This document shows positions 17,415 to 26,690 of a DNA stretch of 64,000 bases, piece after piece. The translations under genes were made by a program, and so were the position numbers. The notes beneath the pieces are model-generated. The model was not told where the DNA came from. It saw only the letters and a program-made list of their open reading frames with translations, and made no database searches. The number at the start of each line of letters is the position of its first letter. The first letter of the stretch is position 1. The stretch is taken from NCBI GenBank assembly GCA_958448515.1, contig CAUDEF010000005.1:1-64000 (forward strand). The letters run 5' to 3'. Origin of the DNA: an uncultured Phascolarctobacterium sp. (GTDB lineage: Bacteria; Bacillota; Negativicutes; Acidaminococcales; Acidaminococcaceae).

Positions 17415-19322
17415 ATGCAGTTAGTTGTAGATAAGATAGCAAAAAGTTTTGGTGTTAATGAGATATTTAAAAATGTCAGCTTTATGGTTGATAAAGGAGA
17501 GCATTTAGGTCTTGTTGGTGTAAATGGCAGCGGCAAGACTACTTTGCTGCGCTGTCTTTTAGATACAGGCTATATTGACAGCGGCAGTATAAAATTTGAA
17601 CCAGGCATCAGCATCGGTTATGTACAGCAGGGATTTACCGATATAAAAGGAACTGTTTGGAAATTTATGGAACATAGCTGTGAAGAGATTATACAGCTGC
17701 GCCAGAAAATAAAATCACTGGAAACTGCTGTTGCTGATAATACTGATGAAGTAATTGAAGAATATGGCAGAGTGATTAAAAGGTACGAGTATCTTGATGG
17801 CTATAATTACGAAAGCAGAATAAAAAGAGTTTTAATAGGTCTTGGCTATACAGAAAAATGGTGGCAGGAAGATGCAGCTACTTTAAGCGGCGGTCAGAAA
17901 ACAAGACTGATGCTTGCTGCGGCTTTAGTAAGAAATCCTGATTTTATGATTCTGGACGAACCGACCAACCATCTTGATATAGCTATGACTGAATGGCTGG
18001 AAAATTATCTGCGCGAATTTAAAGGCGGTTTAATTGTAGTAAGCCATGATCGTGCTTTTTTGGATAATGTTGCTGTGCGCATTCTGGAGATGGAAGGCGG
18101 AAAGTTACAGTCCTTTAAAGGCAATTACACCAAATATCTGGAACAGAAAGCCATTCAGACAGCAACTTTGGAGGCTGCCTATGCAGCTCAGCAGGATTAC
18201 ATAGCACGAACAGAGGCTTATATTCGCAGATTTAAAGCAGGTATTAAAAGCAAAATGGCAAGAGGCAGGCAGTCTCAGTTAGACAGACTGGAAAGAATTG
18301 ATGCTCCAGTACGCAATGAGGAGTTTGAACTGCGCCTGCCGCCAGCATCAGAATGTGCTGACAGAGTTCTCATTATGGAGGATTTATCCATAGGTTATGG
18401 AGATAAAGTTTTAGCTTCCGGCATAAACCTTATCCTGCGCAGAGGAGAAAAGGCCGCTTTGCTTGGTGCCAACGGAACAGGCAAAACAACTTTGCTGAAA
18501 ACTGTTTTAGGTGAGATTGAACCTTTGAAAGGCAAGGCTAAAATAGGCAACAGAGTACAAATTGGCTATTTTTCACAAAGTTATGAAAGGCTTAATTCCA
18601 AACAGACTTTGCTGGAAAATTTTGTTATGGAATATGGGTTTACTGAGGAACGCACAAGATCTTTACTGGGAGGAATGCTTTTCCATGGAGATGATGTTTT
18701 CAAGGAAATAGGAACTCTGAGCGGTGGTCAGAAGGCGCGTCTGGTGTTATTGAAGCTCGTTTTGGATGGTGCAAACTGTCTGGTTCTGGACGAACCGACA
18801 AACCATCTTGATATTATGGCCAGAGAAACCGTAGAAGCTGCTTTAACTGCTTTTGACGGAACAGTTCTTGTAGTAAGCCATGACAGATATTTTGTTAATG
18901 AGGTTGCAGACAGAATCTGGGAAATTGATGCAGGCAAAGTAAAAGACTATAAAGGTAATTATGAGTTTTATCTGGAAGAAAAAGCCAAACAGTCTGCATT
19001 GCAGGTCGAAGCAGAGCTTCCTAAAGCTGAACCTGCAAAAAAAGTGCAGGTTAATACAGAACCAGCAGCTGTATCTGAAAAAGAACCAAAGCAACGCCGA
19101 TATAGTAAAGAAGAAGCGGCAAAACTTCTGCCTAAGATTGAGCTGAGAATACGTGAGCAGGAAGCCATGATGAAAATACTGGAACAGAAAATGGAAGATC
19201 CTGCCAACCATCTTGATCCGGCAAACAGTATTGCTATGGCAGCTGAACATGAAGAGTATGAACAAACCATTATGGAGCTGATGGAAAAATGGGAGCAGCT
19301 GATGGAGGCTATGGAGGATTAA
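17415..19322 (+). CDS. ABC-F family ATPase
   Basis: A 635-residue soluble protein with two ABC domains and no membrane segment, the ABC-F layout of ribosome-associated factors. Domain 1 has Walker A LVGVNGSGKTT (33-43), LSGGQKTR and ILDEPTNHLDI; domain 2 has LLGANGTGKTT, LSGGQKAR and VLDEPTNHLDI. The linker with RRFKAGIKSKMARGRQSQLDR joins them, and the C-terminal 90 residues form a charged coiled coil. This domain layout resembles the YdiF/Uup-type branch rather than a proven antibiotic-resistance factor. The stop codon overlaps the tadA start by one base (TAATG), so the two are coupled. Confidence 0.93.
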   Translation: MQLVVDKIAKSFGVNEIFKNVSFMVDKGEHLGLVGVNGSGKTTLLRCLLDTGYIDSGSIKFEPGISIGYVQQGFTDIKGTVWKFMEHSCEEIIQLRQKIKSLETAVADNTDEVIEEYGRVIKRYEYLDGYNYESRIKRVLIGLGYTEKWWQEDAATLSGGQKTRLMLAAALVRNPDFMILDEPTNHLDIAMTEWLENYLREFKGGLIVVSHDRAFLDNVAVRILEMEGGKLQSFKGNYTKYLEQKAIQTATLEAAYAAQQDYIARTEAYIRRFKAGIKSKMARGRQSQLDRLERIDAPVRNEEFELRLPPASECADRVLIMEDLSIGYGDKVLASGINLILRRGEKAALLGANGTGKTTLLKTVLGEIEPLKGKAKIGNRVQIGYFSQSYERLNSKQTLLENFVMEYGFTEERTRSLLGGMLFHGDDVFKEIGTLSGGQKARLVLLKLVLDGANCLVLDEPTNHLDIMARETVEAALTAFDGTVLVVSHDRYFVNEVADRIWEIDAGKVKDYKGNYEFYLEEKAKQSALQVEAELPKAEPAKKVQVNTEPAAVSEKEPKQRRYSKEEAAKLLPKIELRIREQEAMMKILEQKMEDPANHLDPANSIAMAAEHEEYEQTIMELMEKWEQLMEAMED

Positions 19323-19834
19323 TGAGCGATAAGGAATATATGCTTCAGGCTCTTGAAGAAGCAAAAAAAGCTGCAATGGCGGGAGAAATTCCTATTGGTG
19401 CACTGATTGTACATGATAACGAGATTATAGCGGCAGCACATAATCTGAGAGAAACAATTCATGACGCTACTGCTCATGCAGAAATACTTGTTATACGTGA
19501 AGCCTGCTCCAAACTTAAACGCTGGCGTTTAAGCGGCTGTACGCTGTATGTGACAGTTGAACCGTGTTCTATGTGCAGCGGGGCAATAATAAACAGTCGT
19601 ATAGACAAAGTTGTTTATGGCTGCCCTGATATTAAAGCCGGCGGAGCTGAATCTATTTTTAATATTTTAACAAACAATAATCTTAATCACTGCGCAGAGG
19701 TAGTCAGCGGTGTTTGCGAAGCAGAATGCGCAGATGTTATGAAAAGTTTTTTTAAAAAACGTCGTGCTGAAAACAAGGCGGCAAAAAAGCTGCAGCGTGA
19801 AAATATGCAGGGAGCTTTGCAAAAAACAGAATAA
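19322..19834 (+). CDS. tadA: tRNA-specific adenosine deaminase
   Basis: TadA deaminates adenosine-34 to inosine in tRNA-Arg(ACG). It is 170 residues. The zinc site is HAE (His52, Glu54) with PCSMC (Cys82, Cys85), and GEIPIGALIV lies at 21-30. The start ATG at 19322 has GGAGG 4 bases upstream and overlaps the previous stop. The C-terminus is extended by a lysine-rich tail (RRAENKAAKKLQRE) beyond the core. A tRNA-Ser gene with its own promoter follows. Confidence 0.95.
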   Translation: MSDKEYMLQALEEAKKAAMAGEIPIGALIVHDNEIIAAAHNLRETIHDATAHAEILVIREACSKLKRWRLSGCTLYVTVEPCSMCSGAIINSRIDKVVYGCPDIKAGGAESIFNILTNNNLNHCAEVVSGVCEAECADVMKSFFKKRRAENKAAKKLQRENMQGALQKTE

Positions 19835-19845
19835 TACTGTATAAT
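19817..19845 (+). promoter_or_regulatory. Promoter for tRNA-Ser
   Basis: TTGCAA, 17 bases and a perfect TATAAT; it begins inside the last codons of tadA and ends 13 bases before the tRNA. Confidence 0.65.
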
Positions 19846-19858
19846 TAATATGCTTTAA

Positions 19859-19950
19859 GGAGACGTATCGAAGTGGTCATAACGAGGCTGACTCGAAATC
19901 AGTTCCGCCGTTAGTTCGGCACGTGGGTTCGAATCCCACCGTCTCCGCCA
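19859..19950 (+). tRNA. tRNA-Ser (anticodon CGA)
   Basis: A 92-base class II tRNA with acceptor GGAGACG / CGTCTCC, discriminator G and encoded CCA. The anticodon loop CTCGAAA gives CGA, which reads UCG. The long variable arm (CCGCCGTTAGTTCGG) is typical of serine tRNA. The T-arm GGGTTCGAATCCC is perfect. Confidence 0.95.
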
Positions 19951-19957
19951 GATTTTT

Positions 19958-19990
19958 ACTGCTAATCGATGATTGGCAGTTATTTTTTTG
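19958..19990 (+). terminator. Intrinsic terminator after tRNA-Ser
   Basis: The stem ACTGCTAAT / ATTGGCAGT (one G-T pair) with a CGATG loop is followed by TATTTTTTT. Confidence 0.85.
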
Positions 19991-20015
19991 AGTAAATACA
20001 GGCGAGAGGTGTATT

Positions 20016-21293
20016 GTGGATAAGAATTTTGTTTTAAAAGGAGACATCTGCTACAGTAAAAATCTTACTCAGCTAGAAACAGTAAAAAACGGTTATCTGG
20101 TATGCAGGGATGGTTTTTCTGCAGGAGTTTTTACTTCTTTGCCGGATGAATTTAAACATTTTAAGTGTTTTGACTACACTGATAAATTAATAGTGCCTGG
20201 TCTGACAGATTTGCATGTACATGCTCCTCAATATTCATTCAGAGCATTGGGCATGGACATGGAGCTTTTAGACTGGCTTAATACATATACTTTTCCCGAA
20301 GAAAGCAAATACAGCAGCATTGATTATGCAGAGGCTGCATATAGAAAGTTGGCAGAAGATTTGCTGGGAGGGCCTAATACCAGAAGCTGCATTTTTGCGA
20401 CTTTGCATACTAGGGCAACTGTCCTGCTTATGGAAATGCTGGAGGCAAGCGGTTTGTGCAGTATGGTGGGAAAAGTAAATATGGACAGAAATGCGCCGGA
20501 CAGTTTATGTGAAAAAAGTGCATATGAAAGTGCGGAAAATACTCTGGTATGGCTTCAGGAAATAGCTGGCAGGTTTAAATATACAAAGCCAATTTTAACA
20601 CCCAGGTTTATACCATCCTGCAGTGATGAACTTATGCACAAACTGAAACAGATACAAAAATCTTTAAAACTTCCGGTACAGTCACACCTTTCTGAAAACC
20701 CGGGAGAAGTAGCATGGGTTAAAGAATTGTGTCCGGAGGCTTCTTCTTATGGAGATGCGTATGATCGTTTCGGATTGTTTGGCGGAAGAGATTGTCCGAC
20801 GGTTATGGCTCACTGCGTGTATTCTGAGGATGATGAAATAGAATTAATGCGTAAAAACAATGTATTTGTTGCGCATTGCCCTGATTCAAACACCAATCTG
20901 GCTTCCGGCATTGCTCCTGTAAGAAAATTTTTGCAGTGCGGGCTTAACGTTGGTTTAGGCAGTGATGTTGCCGGTGGAACGCATACTTCCATATTTAAGG
21001 CAATGGCAGATGCGATAAAAGTATCCAAGCTCAGATGGCGCCTGCTTGACAGCAGTCTGCAGCCTCTTACTGTTGCGGAAGCTTTTTATTTGGGAACAAT
21101 AGGCGGAGGCAGTTTTTTTGGCAGGGTTGGATCTTTTGACGCAGGTTATGAATTTGACGCTGTAGTTATTGATGATACACGTTTTAATTTCAGGCAGGAT
21201 AATAATCTGGAGAACCGTCTTGCTCAGACTATTTATTTATCTGAATCAAGGGATATAATACATAAATATGTTCAGGGAAGAAGGCTTTTTTAG
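20016..21293 (+). CDS. guaD: Guanine deaminase (amidohydrolase)
   Basis: A 425-residue metal-dependent amidohydrolase that matches guanine deaminase (guanine to xanthine). The metal motif is DLHVHAPQYSF (His67, His69), where the APQY segment is typical of this enzyme. Downstream are QSHLSENPGE, MAHCVY and the GLGSDVAGG metal aspartate. It would recycle guanine and release ammonia, relevant to the purine genes further along. The start is GTG at 20016 with GAGAGG upstream. It is transcribed alone after the tRNA-Ser terminator. Other aminohydrolases (chlorohydrolase-like) are the alternative, but the motif set favours guanine. Confidence 0.88.
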   Translation: MDKNFVLKGDICYSKNLTQLETVKNGYLVCRDGFSAGVFTSLPDEFKHFKCFDYTDKLIVPGLTDLHVHAPQYSFRALGMDMELLDWLNTYTFPEESKYSSIDYAEAAYRKLAEDLLGGPNTRSCIFATLHTRATVLLMEMLEASGLCSMVGKVNMDRNAPDSLCEKSAYESAENTLVWLQEIAGRFKYTKPILTPRFIPSCSDELMHKLKQIQKSLKLPVQSHLSENPGEVAWVKELCPEASSYGDAYDRFGLFGGRDCPTVMAHCVYSEDDEIELMRKNNVFVAHCPDSNTNLASGIAPVRKFLQCGLNVGLGSDVAGGTHTSIFKAMADAIKVSKLRWRLLDSSLQPLTVAEAFYLGTIGGGSFFGRVGSFDAGYEFDAVVIDDTRFNFRQDNNLENRLAQTIYLSESRDIIHKYVQGRRLF

Positions 21294-21435
21294 GTAATTA
21301 TGGCAAGCTGATATGGTTATTATGTAACAAACTTATCAAGTAAATTACATATAAAAATTAATAATTCATTTAAATTGCTTTTAAGATATTTTTTTTATAA
21401 AATAATGGGAAATGTTTTGTAATGAGGGTGAAGGT

Positions 21436-22290
21436 ATGAAAATCTTAAATTTATTGAAAAGTGAAAAAATATGTATATCCTGTGAGTTGTTTCCTCCCAA
21501 GCAGGGAACAGAATTAAAAAATGCTTTGGAGATAGTTGACAAAATTTCTTCTTCCAGACCGTCATATATGAGTGTTACATACGGTGCAGGCGGAACTTCT
21601 GTGGGCCATACTACAGAAATTGCCCGTAAAGTGCAGGAAAACGGCATTCCCGCTTTGGCTCATTTAACATGTGTGCAGTCAGATGAAGCAAAAATTATAG
21701 AAGTACTTAATAATTTTAAGGCTAATGGTATTCAAAATATATTGGCATTGCGCGGTGATTTGCCGGATGGCAAAGTTAATGGTGTTTTTGAGCATGCCAG
21801 CGATCTGACAAAGTTTGTAAAAATGCAGGGAGATTTTTGTGTTGGCGGTGCGGCATATCCTGAAGGTCATCCCGAAGCCGGTGCGTTAGATAAGGATATT
21901 GAAAATACCAAATATAAAATTGATGCTGGTGTTGACTTTCTTGTTACACAGATGATTTTTGATAATAATGTTTTGTATAACTATATGTTCAGATTAATGT
22001 CTGCCGGTATAAATGTTCCGGTTGTGCCCGGAATTATGCCTGTTACTAATGCCAAACAGATCACCCGTATCTGTCAGTTAAGTGATACTAAGCTGCCGCC
22101 GCAGTTCAGGGCAATTGTAGAAAAATTTGCTGACCATCCTGAAGCATTAAAACAGGCTGGTATTGCTTATGCTACAGGTCAGATTATAGATTTGATTGCT
22201 AATGGTTTTACCAATATCCATATTTATACTATGAACAAGCCGGAAATTATCGGAGGCATAATGGATAATTTATCGGAGATTACTAAATGA
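21436..22290 (+). CDS. metF: Methylenetetrahydrofolate reductase
   Basis: MetF reduces 5,10-methylene-THF to 5-methyl-THF, the methyl donor for MetH. The 284-residue TIM barrel opens with the catalytic glutamate in SCELFPPK (Glu17). YGAGGTS, LALRGDLP and FLVTQMIFD (flavin and folate contacts) follow, then VPVVPGIMPV. The start ATG at 21436 has GGGTGAAGG upstream; a reading from 21412 lacks this. It overlaps the next gene by 4 bases (ATGA). The 142-bp gap before it is AT-rich; I found no SAM or cobalamin riboswitch in it. Confidence 0.95.
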   Translation: MKILNLLKSEKICISCELFPPKQGTELKNALEIVDKISSSRPSYMSVTYGAGGTSVGHTTEIARKVQENGIPALAHLTCVQSDEAKIIEVLNNFKANGIQNILALRGDLPDGKVNGVFEHASDLTKFVKMQGDFCVGGAAYPEGHPEAGALDKDIENTKYKIDAGVDFLVTQMIFDNNVLYNYMFRLMSAGINVPVVPGIMPVTNAKQITRICQLSDTKLPPQFRAIVEKFADHPEALKQAGIAYATGQIIDLIANGFTNIHIYTMNKPEIIGGIMDNLSEITK

Positions 22291-22910
22291 GATTTAACCA
22301 GTCAGAAGCTCTGCGCTATTTTGGAGCCGGAAAAAATAATCATGCAGCAGAAGTTCTGGTGGATACCGTTTATCTGAAAATGAGAAATGAAGTTCAGCCG
22401 CGTAATATTCTGCAGAAGTTTTTTTGTCAGGTTTTTGATGATAAAGTTGTTCTGGGAAATGGTACAGAGTTGATATCAAAGGATTTGGCAAGACATTTGA
22501 AGGGATGCAGCGAGGTACTTCTTTTGGCTGCGACACTGGGTATAAAAGCTGACAATGCTATCAGACGGCTGGCAGTGGGAAGTGTAGCCGAGGGCGCAGC
22601 GGCGCAGGCTGTAGCAGCTGCTTTAATTGAAGAATACTGCGATGAAGTACAGTCAAAAGCTGAAACAGGCGGCCTGCAGCAAAGACCAAGATTTTCGCCT
22701 GGTTATGGTGACTGGGATTTAAAGGAACAGAAGAAACTTTTTGCGTTATTGGACTGCAGCAGGAAAATTGGCCTTACTTTGACTGATGGCATGATGATGG
22801 TTCCTTCAAAATCAGTAACAGCTGTTATAGGATTGGCTGAGGATGCTGTTTGTGTATGGAATAAATGTATGACGTGTAAAAATATAAATTGTCCGTTTAG
22901 AGAGGAATAA
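22287..22910 (+). CDS. Stand-alone methionine synthase activation-domain protein
   Basis: A 207-residue protein matching the MetH reactivation domain (Pfam Met_synt_B12), normally the C-terminus of MetH, where SAM re-methylates oxidised cob(II)alamin. The key segment is PRFSPGYGDWDL followed by LFALLDCSRKIGLTLTDGMMMVPSKSVTAVIGL, typical of the clostridial stand-alone type. Three cysteines close the protein (CMTCKNINC), a possible metal site. It lies between metF and a MetH lacking this domain, overlapping metF by 4 bases and 2 bases before metH, so the operon supplies the domain in trans. Confidence 0.9.
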   Translation: MRFNQSEALRYFGAGKNNHAAEVLVDTVYLKMRNEVQPRNILQKFFCQVFDDKVVLGNGTELISKDLARHLKGCSEVLLLAATLGIKADNAIRRLAVGSVAEGAAAQAVAAALIEEYCDEVQSKAETGGLQQRPRFSPGYGDWDLKEQKKLFALLDCSRKIGLTLTDGMMMVPSKSVTAVIGLAEDAVCVWNKCMTCKNINCPFREE

Positions 22911-22912
22911 AT

Positions 22913-25273
22913 ATGGATTTCAAAAAATTACTGGGTAAAGAATTATTGTTTTTTGATGGAGCGATGGGTACAATGCTGCAGGCACGTGGCTTGCAGCCAG
23001 GAGAGTTACCGGAACTGTGGAATTTTTCTCATCCGGAAGTTATAAAAAGTATTCACGAAGCATATCTTGCTGCAGGAGCTAATATTATTAAAACTAATAC
23101 TTTTGGCGCTAACAGGTTAAAGTTTGCTGACAGTGATATCAAAACATCAGAAGTAATTGAAGCTGCTGTAAAAATTGCCAAAGATGCCTGTGCGGGAAGA
23201 GAAAAGGCTTTTGTGGCTCTTGATTTGGGTCCTACCGGTAAACTTTTGGCACCTTATGGTGATCTGCCTTTTGAAGAAGCAGTTGACATCTACGCTGAAA
23301 TTGTTAAAAGCGGAGTCAGTGCAGGAGCGGATTTGATTCTTATTGAAACAATGAGCGATACATATGAGGCTAAAGCAGCATTGCTTGCAGCAAAAGAAAA
23401 CAGTGATCTGCCGGTTGTTGTTACCATGACCTTTGACGAAAGCGGTAAGCTTTTAACCGGCGGTGATGTTGCTGCTGCAGTTTTAATGCTTGAAGGTCTG
23501 GGGGCAGATGCTGTAGGCTGTAACTGCGGACTGGGTCCTGTGCAGATGGCAAAGTTACTGCCGCAGCTGCTGAAATATACCAGCCTGCCTTTAGTTTTAA
23601 ATCCTAATGCCGGCTTACCGGTAGAAAGAGACGGCAAAACATGTTTTGATGTAGATGCTGCTGAATTTGCGGACTTAATGGAAGGTTTAATTCTGCAGGG
23701 CGTAAGTATTGCCGGTGGCTGTTGCGGAACAACTCCTGCACATATTGAAGCAATGGTAAGAAAGTGCGCTGCACTACCTGCAGGTGGCAGCAGAGAGTGC
23801 ACAATTGCTGCTGTTTCTTCTTATGGACAGGCTGTGGAAATAGGCAAGGCACCGCTGATTATTGGCGAAAGAATTAATCCTACCGGCAAGCCACGTTTAA
23901 AAGAAGCATTGCAAAATGGTGATCTTGATTACGTATGCCGTTTAGGGTTAGAACAGGTGGCAGCAGGTTCACATATTTTGGATGTAAATGTAGGAGCAGC
24001 CGGAGTAAATGAACCGGAAATGTTAGGCAAAGCTGTTCTTGCCTTACAGGCTGTTACAGATGTTCCTTTGCAGATAGATACTTCCAACTACGAAGCTATG
24101 GAAAAAGCTTTGCGTTTGTATAACGGAAAACCCATGCTTAATTCTGTAAATGGTAAAGAAGAAAGCCTGGAAAAGGTTCTGCCTTTGGCTAAAAAATATG
24201 GTGCAGTAGTGGTAGCGCTTACCCTGGATGACAATGGTATTGGCGAAACTGCTGCTGAGAGGATTGCTGTTGCGGATAAAATCATTGCCAAAGCAGCTGA
24301 ATATGGTGTTGAAAAACGTAATATAGTTGTGGACCCACTGGCAATGACTATCAGCACCGGCAGTGAAAATGCCAAAACAGCTTTAAAAATTCTTCGTCAT
24401 ATGCAAAAAGAAAATATTAATACAGTAATGGGTGTTTCCAATATTTCTTTTGGTTTGCCCGGAAGAGACGCTGTTAATGGAACATTTTTTGCCATGGCTC
24501 TGGAAGCAGGATTATCCTGCGGTATTATTAATCCGCAAAGTAAAGTGATGATGGATGTATTTTACGGTTACAGAGCATTGTATGGCTTTGATGAGGGCTG
24601 TAAGGAATATGTTGAAAAGTATGCTGCAGCACCCAAAACCGCAGCTTTTGTTTTAAGTGAAATGAGTCTTTATGATGCTATTGTAAAGGGCTTATCAGGT
24701 GAAAGTGCTAAAGCCGCAGAACAGGCTTTAAAAACAGAGGTTCCCTTAGATGTTATAAATAAATATATGATTCCTGCCCTTGATTTTGTTGGTGATGGAT
24801 TTGAAAAGAAGACCATGTTTTTACCGCAGCTGCTGATGAGTGCAGATGCTGCTAAAGCGGCTTTTGATGTAATTAAAGAGGCAGTGGGAGGAAATAACGA
24901 GTCTAATGGAGAAGTAGTGGTTATTGCTACAGTGCATGGAGATATCCATGATATAGGTAAAAATATAGTTAAAGTTCTTCTGGAAAATTATGGCTATAAA
25001 GTTGTTGATTTAGGCAAAGATGTTCCTGTGGCAACGGTAGTAGAGGCTGCTTTACAGCATAATGCCAAGCTGGTTGGCTTGTCTGCCTTAATGACAACAA
25101 CTGTCAGTGCCATGGAGGAAACTATTGCTGAGCTGCGCAAGGTATCAGACTGCAAAGTACTTGTAGGCGGCGCTGTTTTAACAAAAGAATATGCAGAAAA
25201 CATCGGAGCCGATGGTTATGCTCCCAATGCTGTAAGTGCAGTTAATTACGTAAACAAAATATTTGGCAGATAA
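22913..25273 (+). CDS. metH: Cobalamin-dependent methionine synthase (without activation domain)
   Basis: MetH moves the methyl of 5-methyl-THF to homocysteine through methylcobalamin. The 786-residue protein has three of the usual four modules. The homocysteine domain (about 1-290) has the zinc cysteines in GCNCGLGP and GGCCGTTP. The folate domain (about 315-570) has IIGERINPTG. The cobalamin cap and binding domain has D677-x-H679-x-x-G682 (GDIHDIG), so His679 is the cobalt ligand. E. coli MetH has about 1,220 residues; the missing part is the activation domain, encoded by the gene just upstream. The order metF-activator-metH gives a self-contained methyl pathway. Confidence 0.96.
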   Translation: MDFKKLLGKELLFFDGAMGTMLQARGLQPGELPELWNFSHPEVIKSIHEAYLAAGANIIKTNTFGANRLKFADSDIKTSEVIEAAVKIAKDACAGREKAFVALDLGPTGKLLAPYGDLPFEEAVDIYAEIVKSGVSAGADLILIETMSDTYEAKAALLAAKENSDLPVVVTMTFDESGKLLTGGDVAAAVLMLEGLGADAVGCNCGLGPVQMAKLLPQLLKYTSLPLVLNPNAGLPVERDGKTCFDVDAAEFADLMEGLILQGVSIAGGCCGTTPAHIEAMVRKCAALPAGGSRECTIAAVSSYGQAVEIGKAPLIIGERINPTGKPRLKEALQNGDLDYVCRLGLEQVAAGSHILDVNVGAAGVNEPEMLGKAVLALQAVTDVPLQIDTSNYEAMEKALRLYNGKPMLNSVNGKEESLEKVLPLAKKYGAVVVALTLDDNGIGETAAERIAVADKIIAKAAEYGVEKRNIVVDPLAMTISTGSENAKTALKILRHMQKENINTVMGVSNISFGLPGRDAVNGTFFAMALEAGLSCGIINPQSKVMMDVFYGYRALYGFDEGCKEYVEKYAAAPKTAAFVLSEMSLYDAIVKGLSGESAKAAEQALKTEVPLDVINKYMIPALDFVGDGFEKKTMFLPQLLMSADAAKAAFDVIKEAVGGNNESNGEVVVIATVHGDIHDIGKNIVKVLLENYGYKVVDLGKDVPVATVVEAALQHNAKLVGLSALMTTTVSAMEETIAELRKVSDCKVLVGGAVLTKEYAENIGADGYAPNAVSAVNYVNKIFGR

Positions 25274-25291
25274 CTGAATGGAGGTGTGCTC

Positions 25292-25552
25292 ATGAACGTT
25301 TATGTCTGGCGTCACAATAAAACTTATCACAGTCACAGTATGATTGATGAACCGTGTTTAAACAGTGAATTTTATCTTGATGCTGTTGCCATTGTCATAG
25401 CCGAAAATCTTGATCAGGCGATCAGCAAGCTGACAGAGAAAAATAAGGGCTGGCGTGCAGATGATTTAAGAGCACTGCCATGTCAGGTTTTTTCTGCGGA
25501 TCAGGCTGCAGTTGTTTTTAGTGAGCTGAGAGGAACAATTCAGCATTTATAA
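25292..25552 (+). CDS. Small protein of unknown function in the methionine operon
   Basis: An 86-residue soluble protein with no signal peptide or membrane segment. It opens MNVYVWRHNKTYHSHSMIDE and has a helical middle (ENLDQAISKLTEKNKG). The histidines and two cysteines give no clear metal motif. I do not recognise a family. The start ATG at 25292 has GGAGG 7 bases upstream; a GTG at 25286 is too close to that site. It lies 18 bases after metH and before the operon terminator, so it is probably co-transcribed with the methionine genes. Confidence 0.75.
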   Translation: MNVYVWRHNKTYHSHSMIDEPCLNSEFYLDAVAIVIAENLDQAISKLTEKNKGWRADDLRALPCQVFSADQAAVVFSELRGTIQHL

Positions 25553-25597
25553 AAAATAAAGGTTGATAACATAATGTTATCAACCTTTATTTTTTAT
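25552..25597. terminator. Long bidirectional terminator
   Basis: A near-perfect 20-bp stem centred at 25573 (GGTTGATAACAT / ATGTTATCAACC core) with A and T flanks on both sides ends the methionine operon and the converging lrgAB operon. Confidence 0.93.
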
Positions 25598-25604
25598 AAG
25601 ATTG

Positions 25605-26318
25605 TCAGTTAAAAAAGCTTTTTAAAATGGGCAGCATTATGGGTGCCAAAATTGAAGTTGCAATACCTGTAAGTGCGATTGCAACACCGCCTATTGCCAG
25701 CTGCACCGTGCTTACAGAAGCACATACGCTTGTACCAAGACCGTGGCTTGATGCACCAATTGCTAGTCCTGCGGCAAGATCATTTTTGATACCTAAAAGT
25801 TTTAAAATTTTATGATTGAAAGTTGCTCCGAGCATACCTGTAAAAATAACTGCTGCTGCAGTCAGAGGCGGTATACCGCCAATTGTATTGGATACTTCGA
25901 TAGCTATTGGTGTGGTTACGGATTTAGGAATCAAAGAAATGAGTACCTTATCGCTTGCGCCGAGGAAAGTAGCTGTGAAAAAGATAGAAACAATGGCAGT
26001 AACGGTAGCAATGGTAATACCGCCGATAATTACCGCTGCATGCTGCTGGATAACATGCTTATTACGAATCAGAGGAAGCGCCAGGGCTATGGTAGCAGGG
26101 CCAAGGATAAAGTTTATAAACTCTGCTCCGGAGGCGTATTGTTCATATTTAATGTCGGGAGTATATAAAATAAGTAAAATGATAATAGGACATGCCAGTA
26201 CAAAAGGCGGAACTATGCTAAGTTTCAGTCGTGATACTACAATTTCGCAAAAGCAGTAGACGATGACTGTCAGTCCGATACCAAAAAGAGGTGAATTCAA
26301 AAGAGTTTCAGGAAACAT
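25605..26318 (-). CDS. lrgB: LrgB/CidB family membrane protein
   Basis: A 237-residue polytopic membrane protein of the LrgB family, partner of LrgA in holin/antiholin-like control of murein hydrolases and, as shown in several species, pyruvate or glycolate uptake. Typical segments are FILGPATIALALPLI, SLIPKSVTTPIAIEVSNTIGG and AIGASSHGLGTSVC. It starts directly after the lrgA stop with GGAGG inside the lrgA end, so the two are coupled. Confidence 0.93.
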   Translation of the reverse strand: MFPETLLNSPLFGIGLTVIVYCFCEIVVSRLKLSIVPPFVLACPIIILLILYTPDIKYEQYASGAEFINFILGPATIALALPLIRNKHVIQQHAAVIIGGITIATVTAIVSIFFTATFLGASDKVLISLIPKSVTTPIAIEVSNTIGGIPPLTAAAVIFTGMLGATFNHKILKLLGIKNDLAAGLAIGASSHGLGTSVCASVSTVQLAIGGVAIALTGIATSILAPIMLPILKSFFN

Positions 26319-26690
26319 TTATTTATCCTCCTTTTTGTCCTGATTTTTCAGAACCATATCTAAAAACAGGGATGTTACCGTTAAAACAGCAAGACTGCTG
26401 ATGATGATTGTCATAGCAATGGCAGAAAATTCTGCTTCAATAACATCAAGGTATAAAATCATACTTACACCTGCAGGCAAAAACAGCATACCCATCTTTT
26501 CTATCAAAAGAGTACAAATGTCTTCAACTGTAGAAATCTTAATAACTCCTGTTCCGAGAAGAATTGTTAAAAGAATCATTCCCAAAAGAGAAGAAGGAAA
26601 GGGTATTTGTAAAAAAGAGATAATCAGGGTACTTATCCATTGAAGAAATAATAATATGGCAAAACCCTGCAGCAATGAATGTGCAGACAT
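26319..26690 (-). CDS. lrgA: LrgA/CidA family membrane protein
   Basis: A 123-residue protein with four membrane segments, the holin-like LrgA/CidA family. FPSSLLGMILLTILL and GMLFLPAGVSMILYLDVI are its usual motifs. It is the first gene of lrgAB on the minus strand, with AAGGAAG before the ATG. No LytTR or LysR regulator is adjacent, unlike the lrg and cid loci of Staphylococcus and Bacillus. Confidence 0.92.
   Translation of the reverse strand: MSAHSLLQGFAILLFLQWISTLIISFLQIPFPSSLLGMILLTILLGTGVIKISTVEDICTLLIEKMGMLFLPAGVSMILYLDVIEAEFSAIAMTIIISSLAVLTVTSLFLDMVLKNQDKKEDK

Noticed and set aside
21294..21435. SAM or cobalamin riboswitch before metF
   Set aside because: The gap is 142 bases, AT-rich, and lacks the conserved cores and a terminator hairpin.
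25816..26259. 147-codon open frame opposite lrgB
   Set aside because: Antisense shadow of a membrane protein gene; no ribosome site.
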